Assembly: GCF_002973525.1 (NCBI RefSeq)
Contig: NZ_PVEN01000002.1
Location: 248,001-312,000, forward strand
From: Paraburkholderia sp. BL21I4N1
GTDB taxonomy: Bacteria > Pseudomonadota > Gammaproteobacteria > Burkholderiales > Burkholderiaceae
Direction: 5' to 3'
Length of the DNA: 64,000 bases
The notes below the pieces were generated by a model, which saw only the letters and a program-made list of their open reading frames with translations, searched no databases and was not told where the DNA came from. Shown in pieces: positions 35,162 to 43,348 of this stretch (positions are counted from its first letter, which is position 1; each line of letters begins with the position of its first letter). Both the position numbers and the translations under genes were made by a program.

Positions 35162-35872
35162 TTAATGCTGTGCCTGGTTCGCCGAGAGGGCGACCGGCGC
35201 GAGCCCTTTGGCGCGATAGAACATATAGGTCGCGCCGTAGGGCACCAGCAGATGGGCGCCTTCCAGTTCGCAGGCGGGTTCGGGCGGCAGGCCGCCCGAA
35301 GTGTCGATGCGCTGGATCGAGCTGATGTCGGCAAGCCGGCCCTCACCGGGGCGTCGCGCCGCGATGAAGCGCGTGGTGTAGCGCACCCAGGTCAGCGCGT
35401 TCGCGCCGACCTGGTTTTCGCCGGCCACGTTGCCGATCACGTAGCTGCCGTCGTACGCGAGGAAGTAACGGCCCGGCGCAATGGTGCCCACGCTCTGGCC
35501 GCTCGCGTCGACGAGCAAGGCTTCGGATCCCAGTGGATCCCACAGCAGTTGCGTGCCGTCGCGGGCGATGCCGGGCAAGCTTGCGCCGGCCTGTGAGGCA
35601 GCGCCGGCGATGGCTGCGTCGGACTTGATGCGGCGGCAGACGTAGGTTTCATCGCCGTGCGTCGTCATCACTTCCTGGAGCACCTCGTTCTGACCGGCGC
35701 GTAGATCGGGGGGGAGGGACTCGTTGGCGGTCGGTGGCGGCGTTTTTGAGGTTGCGCAGGCGGCGAGCGCGAGCAGGCAGCCGGCCGCGAGACCGGTTAG
35801 CGACGGGCGCGACCAAGACGCGAGTCGTGTGAATGGCGCGAATGGCGCGGGGCGGGGCGGAGAACCAGTCAT
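35162..35872 (-). CDS. DUF3455-family lipoprotein
   Basis: The 236-aa protein starts at the ATG at 35872 and has a lipoprotein signal with lipobox LAAC (Cys about residue 39). The mature part matches the DUF3455 pattern: the PDLRAGQNEVLQ block, a TYVCRR strand, LLWDPLGSEALLVDASGQSVG, RYFLAYDGSYVIG, and a C-terminal ISSIQRIDTSGGLPPEPACE and YGATYMFYRAKG. The function of the family is unknown. A longer upstream frame exists but overlaps the hrp-type promoter of the divergent operon at 36199, so the shorter form is preferred; no good Shine-Dalgarno marks the start. Confidence 0.75.
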   Translation of the reverse strand: MTGSPPRPAPFAPFTRLASWSRPSLTGLAAGCLLALAACATSKTPPPTANESLPPDLRAGQNEVLQEVMTTHGDETYVCRRIKSDAAIAGAASQAGASLPGIARDGTQLLWDPLGSEALLVDASGQSVGTIAPGRYFLAYDGSYVIGNVAGENQVGANALTWVRYTTRFIAARRPGEGRLADISSIQRIDTSGGLPPEPACELEGAHLLVPYGATYMFYRAKGLAPVALSANQAQH

Positions 35873-36046
35873 CGGCGGAAGGAGAAAGCGGGCGATGCGG
35901 CCATCACACCTGATCCTGTGCCGTGCCGTGGGCGCCGACACGAAAGACTGCATCGATAACCGCACGCAGCGTGCCGCGTGCGGCAAGTGGGGAGCGGGAC
36001 AGTGCACGGCGAGGCAATCAGGCAATGAGGCGGCGAGACGCAGCGG

Positions 36047-36107
36047 TTCGCCTGCGCATGCAATGGTTCGCGCTTCGGCAAAACACGTTCGCATGCCGGC
36101 CGATACT
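36047..36107 (+). promoter_or_regulatory. PIP/hrpII box and -10 upstream of the methyltransferase operon
   Basis: TTCGC (36047-36051), 15 bases, TTCGC (36067-36071), 30 bases, then GATACT (36102-36107), one change from TATACT. It points to the gene starting at 36199. Confidence 0.82.
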
Positions 36108-36198
36108 CGGTCAGGCTTGCCGTCGCGCTCAACGTGGCACGACGCCCGCGTTTCGCCTCTCTTCCGACCAACGGCCCGAGCGCCCACCCGAACCCGCG

Positions 36199-37257
36199 AT
36201 GGAATCGACTCTTTCGAACTCCCCAGGCCTGACCCGCGTCTCATGGCTCGACGCCGAGCCGAAGCCCCTCGCGCCGCATGCCGACGACGACCGGGCCTAC
36301 GCCTATCTGGCGATGATCCGCCGTTACATCGGCGGCGCGGCGGATGCCGATGCGCGCACGGACGCGCTCGCACCCGCCGCCACTCCGAACGCTCCGAACG
36401 CTCCGAACGCTCCGAACGCTCCGAACGCTCCCAACGCTCCCAACGCTCCCAACGCTCCCAACGCTCCCAACGCTCCCAACGCCCCCAACGCCCCCATCAC
36501 CGCTGCCGATTGTCTCGAACGGCTCACCGAAGCGGATCGCGTCTTCGCCGACTGGCTTCGGCCGCTGCATCGCACGGCGGCCGACATTGCCGGCGCCGAG
36601 CCGTCGCGCATGGCCGATGCGCTCAATCACATGCATCACGCGTCGCGCCGTCTGACCCTGTGCGATGCCGTGCTGCTCGACAACGTCGTGGATCTGGCGC
36701 GCACGACGATCGACGAACAGGTGCCCGGCGACTTCATCGAAACCGGCGTGTGGCGTGGCGGCGTGACGATTCTGTTGCGCGCCGCGCTGAGCGCGTTCGG
36801 CGACGCCAGCCGCAACGTGTGGGTGGCCGACTCCTTCGCGGGACTGCCGGCACCGGACCCCGCCGTCGATCTGCGCGAGGCGATCTGGCATCACGTGATG
36901 GGCGCGGTGGACGGCCTGCGCAGCGATCTGGCCGGCGTGCGCGAATCGTTCGCCCGAGCGGGACTGCTCGATCGTCGCGTGCGCTTTCTGCCGGGCTGGT
37001 TTGCCGACACGCTACCCGCCGCGCCGATCGAGAGACTGGCGCTGATGCGGCTCGACGGCGACTGGTACGAGTCAACCCGCGTGGCGCTCGACGCCTTGTA
37101 TCCGCGGTTGTCGCCGGGCGGCTTCGTGATCGTCGACGATTACGGCTTGCCGACCGGCTGCGCGCGGGCCGTCGATGAATATCGCGCCGCGCATGGGATC
37201 GACGCGCCGCTGACGCGTGTCAACGGCCAGGCGGTCTACTGGCGCAAGCCGTGGTGA
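36199..37257 (+). CDS. TylF/MycF-type O-methyltransferase
   Basis: The start is the ATG at 36199 (MESTLSNSPGLTRVSW). The 352-aa protein has a unique N-terminal 65 residues, then 12 perfect Asn-Ala-Pro tripeptides (36388-36495), then a TylF-family SAM-dependent methyltransferase domain (residues about 100-350). Diagnostic blocks: PGDFIETGVWRGGVTILLRA (SAM-binding motif I), VWVADSFAGLPAPD, ALMRLDGDWYESTRVALDAL and GGFVIVDDYGLPTGCARAVD, the last with the metal/general base Asp pair. TylF enzymes methylate sugar hydroxyls in macrolides and related metabolites. The gene is under a perfect PIP box, so its product is probably made during Hrp induction. The target is unknown. No export signal is evident. 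Confidence 0.88.
   Translation: MESTLSNSPGLTRVSWLDAEPKPLAPHADDDRAYAYLAMIRRYIGGAADADARTDALAPAATPNAPNAPNAPNAPNAPNAPNAPNAPNAPNAPNAPNAPITAADCLERLTEADRVFADWLRPLHRTAADIAGAEPSRMADALNHMHHASRRLTLCDAVLLDNVVDLARTTIDEQVPGDFIETGVWRGGVTILLRAALSAFGDASRNVWVADSFAGLPAPDPAVDLREAIWHHVMGAVDGLRSDLAGVRESFARAGLLDRRVRFLPGWFADTLPAAPIERLALMRLDGDWYESTRVALDALYPRLSPGGFVIVDDYGLPTGCARAVDEYRAAHGIDAPLTRVNGQAVYWRKPW
36388..36495 (+). repeat. 12 tandem 9-base repeats encoding Asn-Ala-Pro
   Basis: Twelve in-frame copies of AACGCTCCG and its variants (AACGCTCCC, AACGCCCCC) run without interruption, each encoding Asn-Ala-Pro. The unit length of nine bases means changes in copy number keep the frame. Confidence 0.95.
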
Positions 37258-38495
37258 GCCGTGACGCGCACGCGGCGTTGAGCGCGTTGCTGGAGGCGCG
37301 GCTCGCCGAGCACTATGTCGCGCCGCCGCGAACGGTGGCGGTCGATTTGATCGTTAGCGATTGCGCCGACGTGTCACGGCGCTTTCTGCTCGGCCCTTCG
37401 ATCGCGTCGATGCCGATTTCGGCTTCAACGCCAACGCCAACGCCGGCCGCGGCTCCCATTCCCTCCGTCGGCCCCCACCACGCCGCGGCGCGCCTCACGC
37501 TGAACCACGCGCTATTAGCGGCGATGCTCGACGACCCGACCGGTTTCGATCCGCGCAGCGCCGCGGCCCTGGCGCTGGGCGGCGTACGGATCGACGGCTC
37601 CGCGCGGCTCGCGGCGTACTGGCTGCAATTGCTCAAACGTCCTTCGGCAATGGCCCGCGCGGCGCTCGAACGGGCCCGGCAACGCGCGCCTGCCACCCTA
37701 GCGTCGGTGCCCACGGTAAGCACGATGCGCGCGCGCGGTGGCGATCACAACGACGTGCGCACGGCTCTCGCCGACGCGCTCGACGCCTCGATTCCACTTG
37801 CCGTGCGTGGCGTGATCGACTGGCCGGAAGTCTCCTGGACCCTCGACGATTGGCTTCGCCACGAAGGCTCGACGGTGTTGCGCGAGGATCCATCGAGCGG
37901 CGGCGCGCAAACCGTGGCCGGCTTCATCGACGCAATCGCCGCGCACGGTGTGGCTGAACCCGGGGCCGCGACGTACACGGAAGGCTGCCTGCTGCCGCCA
38001 ACGTGGGAAGCGCGCTTTGCGTTGCCAGGTCTCCCGGTGCGCCGGTTCGGCGCGGGTCAACTCTGGTTCGGCCGCGCGAGCGGCGCATCGCTAGTAACGC
38101 GTTTGCATTGCGATCCGGCGAACTCGTTCCTGGCCCAGATTCACGGCCGCAAGCGCGTGCGTCTTTACGCACCGGCTCAGGAAGACGCGCTCTACGCGTT
38201 CGATTCGTTCAACACGTACCGCCCGTGCCGCGTCGACGTGGCGTCGCCCGATCTGACGCGCTTTCCGCGTTTTGCCCAGGCGCGAGGCGTCGATGTCGTC
38301 CTGGAACCCGGCGACCTGCTGGTGATTCCAACCGGCTGGTATCACTGCGTGTGGGCGCTGGATCACGTGCTGTCCATCAGCCGTTTCACCGGCGATGCCA
38401 CCGATGCCACCGATGCCGCCGCGCCGACGCTGCGCGACGGCATGATTTACCCATCGAAACTCACGAACCCGGTGAACACTGCGAGGACTGAATGA
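37251..38495 (+). CDS. SCP2-like plus JmjC/cupin-like 2-oxoglutarate oxygenase
   Basis: The gene begins at GTG 37251 or 37254, overlapping the methyltransferase stop. Residues about 20-135 resemble an SCP2 sterol-carrier fold (VDLIVSDCADVSRRFLLGPS, AARLTLNHALLAAMLDDPTG, GGVRIDGSARLAAYWLQLL). Residues about 180-400 are a cupin-like/JmjC domain: LAVRGVIDWPEVSWTLDDWL, the iron site HxD in TRLHCDPANSFLAQIHGRKR, and a distal His in PTGWYHCVWAL. Members hydroxylate proteins or small molecules with Fe(II) and 2-oxoglutarate. The pairing with a TylF methyltransferase behind a PIP box suggests a tailoring route; the SCP2 part hints at a lipid-like or hydrophobic substrate. That is inference. Confidence 0.75.
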   Translation: MVSRDAHAALSALLEARLAEHYVAPPRTVAVDLIVSDCADVSRRFLLGPSIASMPISASTPTPTPAAAPIPSVGPHHAAARLTLNHALLAAMLDDPTGFDPRSAAALALGGVRIDGSARLAAYWLQLLKRPSAMARAALERARQRAPATLASVPTVSTMRARGGDHNDVRTALADALDASIPLAVRGVIDWPEVSWTLDDWLRHEGSTVLREDPSSGGAQTVAGFIDAIAAHGVAEPGAATYTEGCLLPPTWEARFALPGLPVRRFGAGQLWFGRASGASLVTRLHCDPANSFLAQIHGRKRVRLYAPAQEDALYAFDSFNTYRPCRVDVASPDLTRFPRFAQARGVDVVLEPGDLLVIPTGWYHCVWALDHVLSISRFTGDATDATDAAAPTLRDGMIYPSKLTNPVNTARTE

Positions 38496-38911
38496 ACCAT
38501 GCAACCCGAAGCGACTCGCGTCGCCCGCGCTATTTGACGTCGGTTCGCCGCTCGTTCTCGGCGGCGCTGTTCGCGTCGTCCGCGCTACTGAGTCCGCTGG
38601 CCGCGCATGCCCAAATGCAACCGCAAACCTCGGCGGCGATGACACAGGTCTGCGCGATGCGCGCGAACAACGCGAAGCTGATCGCCCAGGACCGCGACGC
38701 GGGCGTCAGCAAACAGGACGAATTACGCAAGACGCAAGCGGTGGCGGCGGCAATGCCGATTGAACGACAGGTCTACGCGGAAGCGGAACTGGCGACGTTC
38801 GTGGAACGTCTGTACGGACGCTACGCCAAAACGCCGCCGCAGCAGGCCTACGACAAATACCTCGCCTACTGCGAAGGCCAGGCCGCGCGCGGCGCCGCTC
38901 AGGTGCAGTGA
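38492..38911 (+). CDS. small exported protein of unknown function
   Basis: The 139-aa protein has a twin-Arg-free but Arg-rich N-terminus and a Sec signal peptide (SFSAALFASSALLSPLAAHA, cleavage likely before QMQPQ). The mature part of about 100 residues is helical and holds two Cys (VCAMRANNAKL and KYLAYCEGQ) that could form one disulfide. The ATG overlaps the JmjC-like gene stop by four bases, so it is the third gene of the PIP-driven operon. I recognise no family. Confidence 0.72.
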   Translation: MNHATRSDSRRPRYLTSVRRSFSAALFASSALLSPLAAHAQMQPQTSAAMTQVCAMRANNAKLIAQDRDAGVSKQDELRKTQAVAAAMPIERQVYAEAELATFVERLYGRYAKTPPQQAYDKYLAYCEGQAARGAAQVQ

Positions 38912-38995
38912 CATCGGGATGCATTACCGCTCCGATGCATGCCGCTTCAACGCTCCGACGCTCCAATGCGTGACGCGTCACACCGCAGCCATCGC

Positions 38996-39056
38996 TTCGC
39001 ATTTTCAGCGCGTTTTTCGGGTGCCGCGACTTGGCCCCGATGCGACCCCCTAGCAT
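38996..39056 (+). promoter_or_regulatory. PIP/hrpII box and -10 upstream of the harpin-like gene
   Basis: TTCGC (38996-39000), 15 bases, TTCGG (39016-39020), 30 bases, then TAGCAT (39051-39056) matching TANNNT. The pair is a perfect hrpII box (TTCG-N16-TTCG). Confidence 0.88.
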
Positions 39057-39136
39057 TAGACGACCCCGGACCGCCGCTGTGTGTGTTTCGTCTCCGCTTC
39101 ACCGTTGGCGGTCGATCTTCCCTTGCAGAGGACGCC

Positions 39137-39967
39137 ATGACCGCCATCGCCAACGACACCGTTTCCAGTCTCGCCACGCCCAGCACCGACAGTTCGTTTT
39201 CGTCGGAGGATCAGAACATCAAGCAACTCGAGCAGCAGGTCGACCAGATGATCAATCAGGCGCTGCAGCAGAGTTCTTCGTCGCTCGGTCAAAACACGAC
39301 CGGGCAGGACGCGGCGGGGACGCTCGCGAGCTATATGAATCAGAACGGCATCTCGTCGCTCGATCCGAACAAGCTGTATCAGCTCGCAAATAATCCGCCG
39401 GCCGGCACGCCGCCCGCGGTGTCGTCGGCGGCGTCGTACATGTTGCAGAATCCGGATGTCTACCAGCAGATCGAAACGCACGACGTGGCCGGCGCGGACG
39501 GCAAGTCCGGCGTGGGCAATTTCGAGTGGGCCGCGCAGGGCGGTCTGGACAGCGAGCCGTCGTCGAGCACGACCGACGCAATGAATTCCACTTCGACGCA
39601 AGGCGCGATGATGGGCGCGCAGGACGCGGCGGGCACGCTGTCGAGCTACATGAGCCAGAACGGAATCAAGTCGCTGGATCCCAACAAGCTCTACCAGCTG
39701 GCCAATAATCCGCCGGCCGGTACGCCTTCGGACGTGTCCGCGGCGGCGTCGTACATGTTGCAGAATCCGGACGTCTACCAGCAGATCGAGACGCATGACG
39801 TGTCCGGCGCGGACGGCAAGTCCGGCGTGGGCAACTTCCAGTGGGCCGCGCAAGGCGGCCTCGACCAGATGGTGTCCGACGGCAGGTCCAAACTGCCTGA
39901 CTTGAACCTCGATCTGTCGATGAACCTGTCCAATATGCCGGACTATACGAAGACGCTGTCCGCCTGA
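39137..39967 (+). CDS. harpin-like secreted protein with two HrpF/NolX-type repeats
   Basis: The start is the ATG at 39137, preceded by GAGGA. The 276-aa protein is acidic, Gln/Ser/Asn-rich, has no Cys and no Trp apart from one in each repeat, and ends hydrophilic: harpin-like traits. Residues 57-138 and 162-243 are two near-identical repeats of 82 residues with LDPNKLYQLANNPPAGTP, SYMLQNPDVYQQIETHDV and ADGKSGVGNF, resembling the calcium-loop-like repeats in the N-terminal half of HrpF/NolX translocon proteins. The hydrophobic segments needed for pore formation are missing. The PIP box strongly supports type III export. Likely roles: translocation helper or harpin. Confidence 0.8.
   Translation: MTAIANDTVSSLATPSTDSSFSSEDQNIKQLEQQVDQMINQALQQSSSSLGQNTTGQDAAGTLASYMNQNGISSLDPNKLYQLANNPPAGTPPAVSSAASYMLQNPDVYQQIETHDVAGADGKSGVGNFEWAAQGGLDSEPSSSTTDAMNSTSTQGAMMGAQDAAGTLSSYMSQNGIKSLDPNKLYQLANNPPAGTPSDVSAAASYMLQNPDVYQQIETHDVSGADGKSGVGNFQWAAQGGLDQMVSDGRSKLPDLNLDLSMNLSNMPDYTKTLSA
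39305..39865 (+). repeat. two long in-gene direct repeats (246 bases each)
   Basis: Bases 39305-39550 and 39620-39865 encode the two near-identical 82-residue repeats of the harpin-like protein and are also highly similar in DNA, pointing to a recent duplication or gene conversion. They are separated by 69 bases. Confidence 0.85.
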
Positions 39968-40091
39968 TTGCCTGCGGCCACGGCCGCGCGGCGTTCAGTT
40001 TCAGGTTCACGTTCGGGAACTGACCGGTGGCATGGGAGCCTGTGCCGCCCGGCTCGCTTCACCCCTCGAAGCGCGTTCGATTCATTGGGTT

Positions 40092-41519
40092 TTATTGGCC
40101 CGGCGCGCTGCCGGCCGCTTTCGCTGCCCACACCACATCGCCGTCCACCGCGTAAAGTCGGCAACCGCCGTGACCGTTCGCGCACGCAACGAGCGCGTCG
40201 TTCATGGGATCCAGACCCGACGCCACGCCCCACGCACCGTCCGGCGCAATCGCGAACGCGCGTGGCCGGCGACTCGTCAGAAACGCGCCATAGGCCTTGC
40301 GTCCCTGAGCGTTCAGATAAGGAATCGCCGATGCGTCCGTCAACGCCGCAAAGTGCGTGCTCGGCGGCTCCGATTCGAGCCGCGGCCACACCACCTTGTT
40401 GTCGACCGCGTACAACTGGCAATAATGCGTGCGTTCCGCACAGCGCTGCATCGCCATTGCGGCTGCATCGAAACCGCCCGACGACCAGACCGCGTCGGTG
40501 GTCCCGATCGCGATCGCGCGCGGCAGCGGCGCCGCCAGAAAACCCCGATACAACGTCTCCCGCTGTTTCGCGTCCAGATAGGGCAGCGCGCCGACGTCGT
40601 TGAGATCGGCATACGCGCTCGTCGTGTACGCCTGGTTCGGCAGATACTCCGGGTTGACCTCCCGACCGGGCATGCCGATGCTGGCGAGGAACGCGTCGGC
40701 TTTCTTCACCCACAGCGGCAAACCCGCCGCCGACGCCGTCATGGCATGCGCGTCCTGCTGGAAGGTGCCGTAGTCGACGAGTTCCGCGGGGGCGCCCGCC
40801 GCGGCGTATCGACGAAACATGTCGCGCCACGTTGACGTGGCGAAGGTCTGATCGTTGTCGCCGAAGAACCAGATCGAGCGCAGTTTCGTGTGAGCGCCGA
40901 GTTGGCCCGCGCCGTTAATCAGGCTGGCGTCCGGTTCGTGACAATCGGATTCCTTGAGACCGCCCGCAAAGCTGACGAGTCCTTTTACATCGGGCGGGCT
41001 TTGCGCGCCGAACACCAGCGTGTTCCATCCGCCCATACTTTTGCCGACCATGACGATCCGCGAGGCATCGACGCCGGGTTGATGCTTCACGAAGTCGAGT
41101 ACCTGACGAATGTCCCGCGCTGCGTCCATGCCGGTTGCCACGAGATCGCAACCATGTGGACGCATATAGCCTTCGGAGCCGGCGTAGCCGCGCATCATCG
41201 GCATGGCGACCGCGTAGCCGCGCGATAAAAAGTAGTAAGGGATGAAGTTGTCGGCAATGCGCGGCGCGTTCGCCGGATCGTGCGACGCACCGTGATTGAC
41301 GAGCGCGAGCGGAAAGGGGCCGCCGCGCGACGGCATATAGAGGGTGAGCTTGAGCCGCACCGGTGGCGACGACGCGACGGGTACCGTCAGGATGCGCTCG
41401 TTGAGCGGTGCACTGGGCGCATCCGCCGCGATCGCCGCCGTACTGTAGAGACCCGCATGAGTTAGCAACGCGAGCGATACCAGTAACGGCAGAACGCTGT
41501 GCGTGGGTGCTTTCTCCAT
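40092..41519 (-). CDS. exported alpha/beta hydrolase (dienelactone-hydrolase/peptidase S9-like)
   Basis: The 475-aa protein has a Sec signal peptide ending near TAAIAADAP. Residues about 40-290 form an alpha/beta hydrolase: the oxyanion-loop LALVNHGASHDP, PMMRGYAGSEGYMRPHG, and the nucleophile elbow GKSMGGWN (Ser about residue 177). FFGDNDQTF and the His in QQDAHAM complete the likely triad. The last 180 residues are an extra domain with repeated short units (YLDAKQRETLYRGFLAAPLPRAIAI, YLNAQGRKAYGAFLTSRRPRAFAIAP split in two copies) and paired Cys (MQRCAERTHYCQLYAVD, CANGHGGCRLYAVD). The second domain is not one I can name. Substrate unknown. Confidence 0.8.
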   Translation of the reverse strand: MEKAPTHSVLPLLVSLALLTHAGLYSTAAIAADAPSAPLNERILTVPVASSPPVRLKLTLYMPSRGGPFPLALVNHGASHDPANAPRIADNFIPYYFLSRGYAVAMPMMRGYAGSEGYMRPHGCDLVATGMDAARDIRQVLDFVKHQPGVDASRIVMVGKSMGGWNTLVFGAQSPPDVKGLVSFAGGLKESDCHEPDASLINGAGQLGAHTKLRSIWFFGDNDQTFATSTWRDMFRRYAAAGAPAELVDYGTFQQDAHAMTASAAGLPLWVKKADAFLASIGMPGREVNPEYLPNQAYTTSAYADLNDVGALPYLDAKQRETLYRGFLAAPLPRAIAIGTTDAVWSSGGFDAAAMAMQRCAERTHYCQLYAVDNKVVWPRLESEPPSTHFAALTDASAIPYLNAQGRKAYGAFLTSRRPRAFAIAPDGAWGVASGLDPMNDALVACANGHGGCRLYAVDGDVVWAAKAAGSAPGQ

Positions 41520-41765
41520 AGGGCGCGGGATCGATTCTGAAACGAAGGGTGATGGGTTCGAAAGGGTATCTTTGCGATAACGGCCGATTCAGTTTTTTCT
41601 GTAGCTCGGGGATCGCGAGGATGAAATCAACCCTGAACGAATGGAGCGCGGTATGCGGTACTGCGCGTCCGCGCAGCAACTTTCGTCTTCCTGGCGCAAA
41701 ATGGTCGCCCCGTGCCGGCAACCATGCCCACCACGGGCTTCCCACCACGAGCGCAGGAGATACCC

Positions 41766-42917
41766 ATGACATTCGACGGTTCGGCCATCAAGACATTGCT
41801 TGACAACGCGGTTTCGACAGGCGGCATTCACGGCATCGCGGCCGTGGTCGTCGACCGCGACGGCCCGCTGTTTCATCACGCGGCCGGCGAGGCAAGCCAG
41901 CATACGATGTTCCGCAACGCGTCGATGACGAAGGCCGTAGCCACCACGGCGGCGCTGCAGTTCGTGGAGAAGGGGCTGCTGAATCTCGACGCCACGGTCG
42001 AATCGATTCTGCCGGCGTTCGGCGAGTTGCAGGTGCTCGACGGTTTCGACGGCGACACACCGCGTTTGCGCGCGCCCGCGAGCAAAGCCACGGTGCGCCA
42101 ATTGATGACGCACACCGCCGGTCTCGGCTACTTCTTCCTCAACGAAAAGCTGATGCGCTATCACGAACTGACCGGCGTGCCTCAGCCACTCTCGGGACTG
42201 AAGCGGAGTTTTTCCACGCCGCTCGTCAACGATCCCGGCACGGTCTGGGAATACGGCACCAACGTCGACTGGCTCGGACTCGTCGTCGAAAAGCTGGCGG
42301 GGCAAAGTCTGGGCAGCTACATCCGGCAGCACGTGTATGAGCCGCTAGGCATGAACGACTCGACCTTCGAACCGAACGCGGAGCAGCGCGGCCGATTGCT
42401 GCGCGTGATGCAGCGCCAGGCGGACGGCACGCTCGCGCTCTCAAAGATCGATCTTCCGCCCGCCTCCGAATGGGACGCCGGCGGTCACGGCTCGTACGGC
42501 ACCGTGCAGGACTATGGTCGCTTCGTGCAGGCGTGGCTCAACGACGGCGCCGGCATCCTTCAACCGGCGACAGTGCGGATGGCGCTGCAAAATCAACTCG
42601 GCCAGATCACGCTGCCCGAGTTGATGAAGTCCACGCTGCCCGAACTGTCGAACGACACGCCCGGCGCGCCGTGGCCGCAGAGTTGGGGGCTCGGCTTCCA
42701 GCTGACGCTCACCGATCTGCCCGGCATGCGCAGCAACGGCACCGGCAACTGGGCCGGCGTCTTCAATTCGTTTTACTGGATCGACCGTTCGAAGGGCATC
42801 GGCGCGGTGCTGATGACGCAGTTGCTGCCGTTCTTCGATATGCCGGTGATCGAGACGCTGCTTGGTTTCGAAACGGCGGTGTATCAGCAGGTGGGGGCGG
42901 TCGTGCCGGCGGCGTGA
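41766..42917 (+). CDS. serine hydrolase of the class C beta-lactamase/EstB family
   Basis: The start at 41766 has AGGAGA seven bases upstream; an upstream in-frame codon lacks this. The 383-aa protein carries the SxxK nucleophile motif NASMTKA (Ser53, Lys56), a YxN-like WEYGTNVDWL and a GHG-type GGHGSYGTV. There is no signal peptide, which argues against beta-lactam resistance and for a cytoplasmic esterase. Followed by a small DUF2164 gene after 58 bases. Confidence 0.85.
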   Translation: MTFDGSAIKTLLDNAVSTGGIHGIAAVVVDRDGPLFHHAAGEASQHTMFRNASMTKAVATTAALQFVEKGLLNLDATVESILPAFGELQVLDGFDGDTPRLRAPASKATVRQLMTHTAGLGYFFLNEKLMRYHELTGVPQPLSGLKRSFSTPLVNDPGTVWEYGTNVDWLGLVVEKLAGQSLGSYIRQHVYEPLGMNDSTFEPNAEQRGRLLRVMQRQADGTLALSKIDLPPASEWDAGGHGSYGTVQDYGRFVQAWLNDGAGILQPATVRMALQNQLGQITLPELMKSTLPELSNDTPGAPWPQSWGLGFQLTLTDLPGMRSNGTGNWAGVFNSFYWIDRSKGIGAVLMTQLLPFFDMPVIETLLGFETAVYQQVGAVVPAA

Positions 42918-42975
42918 AGTCCACGTCGAGATCGACCGTGGTATCGACATCGACCATCGCCTGAAGAGGAACCCT

Positions 42976-43239
42976 ATGGCAATCGAACTGGACAAGGACG
43001 TCCGCAAGGAAGCAATCGCGTCAATCCAGCGCTATTTCAAGCAGGACATGGAGAACGAGATCGGCAACATCCAGGCCGGCGCGTTGCTCGGATTCTTTCT
43101 GGAGGAGATCGCGCCGGCGGTCTACAACCTCGCCGTTCAGGACGCGCAGGAGCGGATGCAGGCGCGCGTCTCCGAACTCGATCTCGATTGTCACGAGGAA
43201 GCGTTCGGCTATTGGAAGAAGTACGACAAGCGGCGCTGA
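42976..43239 (+). CDS. DUF2164 family protein
   Basis: The 87-aa protein, from the ATG at 42976 with AGAGGA upstream, begins MAIELDKDVRKEAIASIQRY and contains the family block ENEIGNIQAGALLGFFLEEI, followed by APAVYNLAVQDAQERMQ. The family is widespread and uncharacterised, without signal peptide or membrane segment. Confidence 0.82.
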   Translation: MAIELDKDVRKEAIASIQRYFKQDMENEIGNIQAGALLGFFLEEIAPAVYNLAVQDAQERMQARVSELDLDCHEEAFGYWKKYDKRR

Positions 43240-43348
43240 GCCACGCTGACCGTTGGATCGCGGCGCGCGCGGCGAGATGTCCGCGCGCGCGTAGAATTCG
43301 GCTCTTTAAGCGCGACCGGCTTGTCACTGCAACGCACGCGGAACGGAC

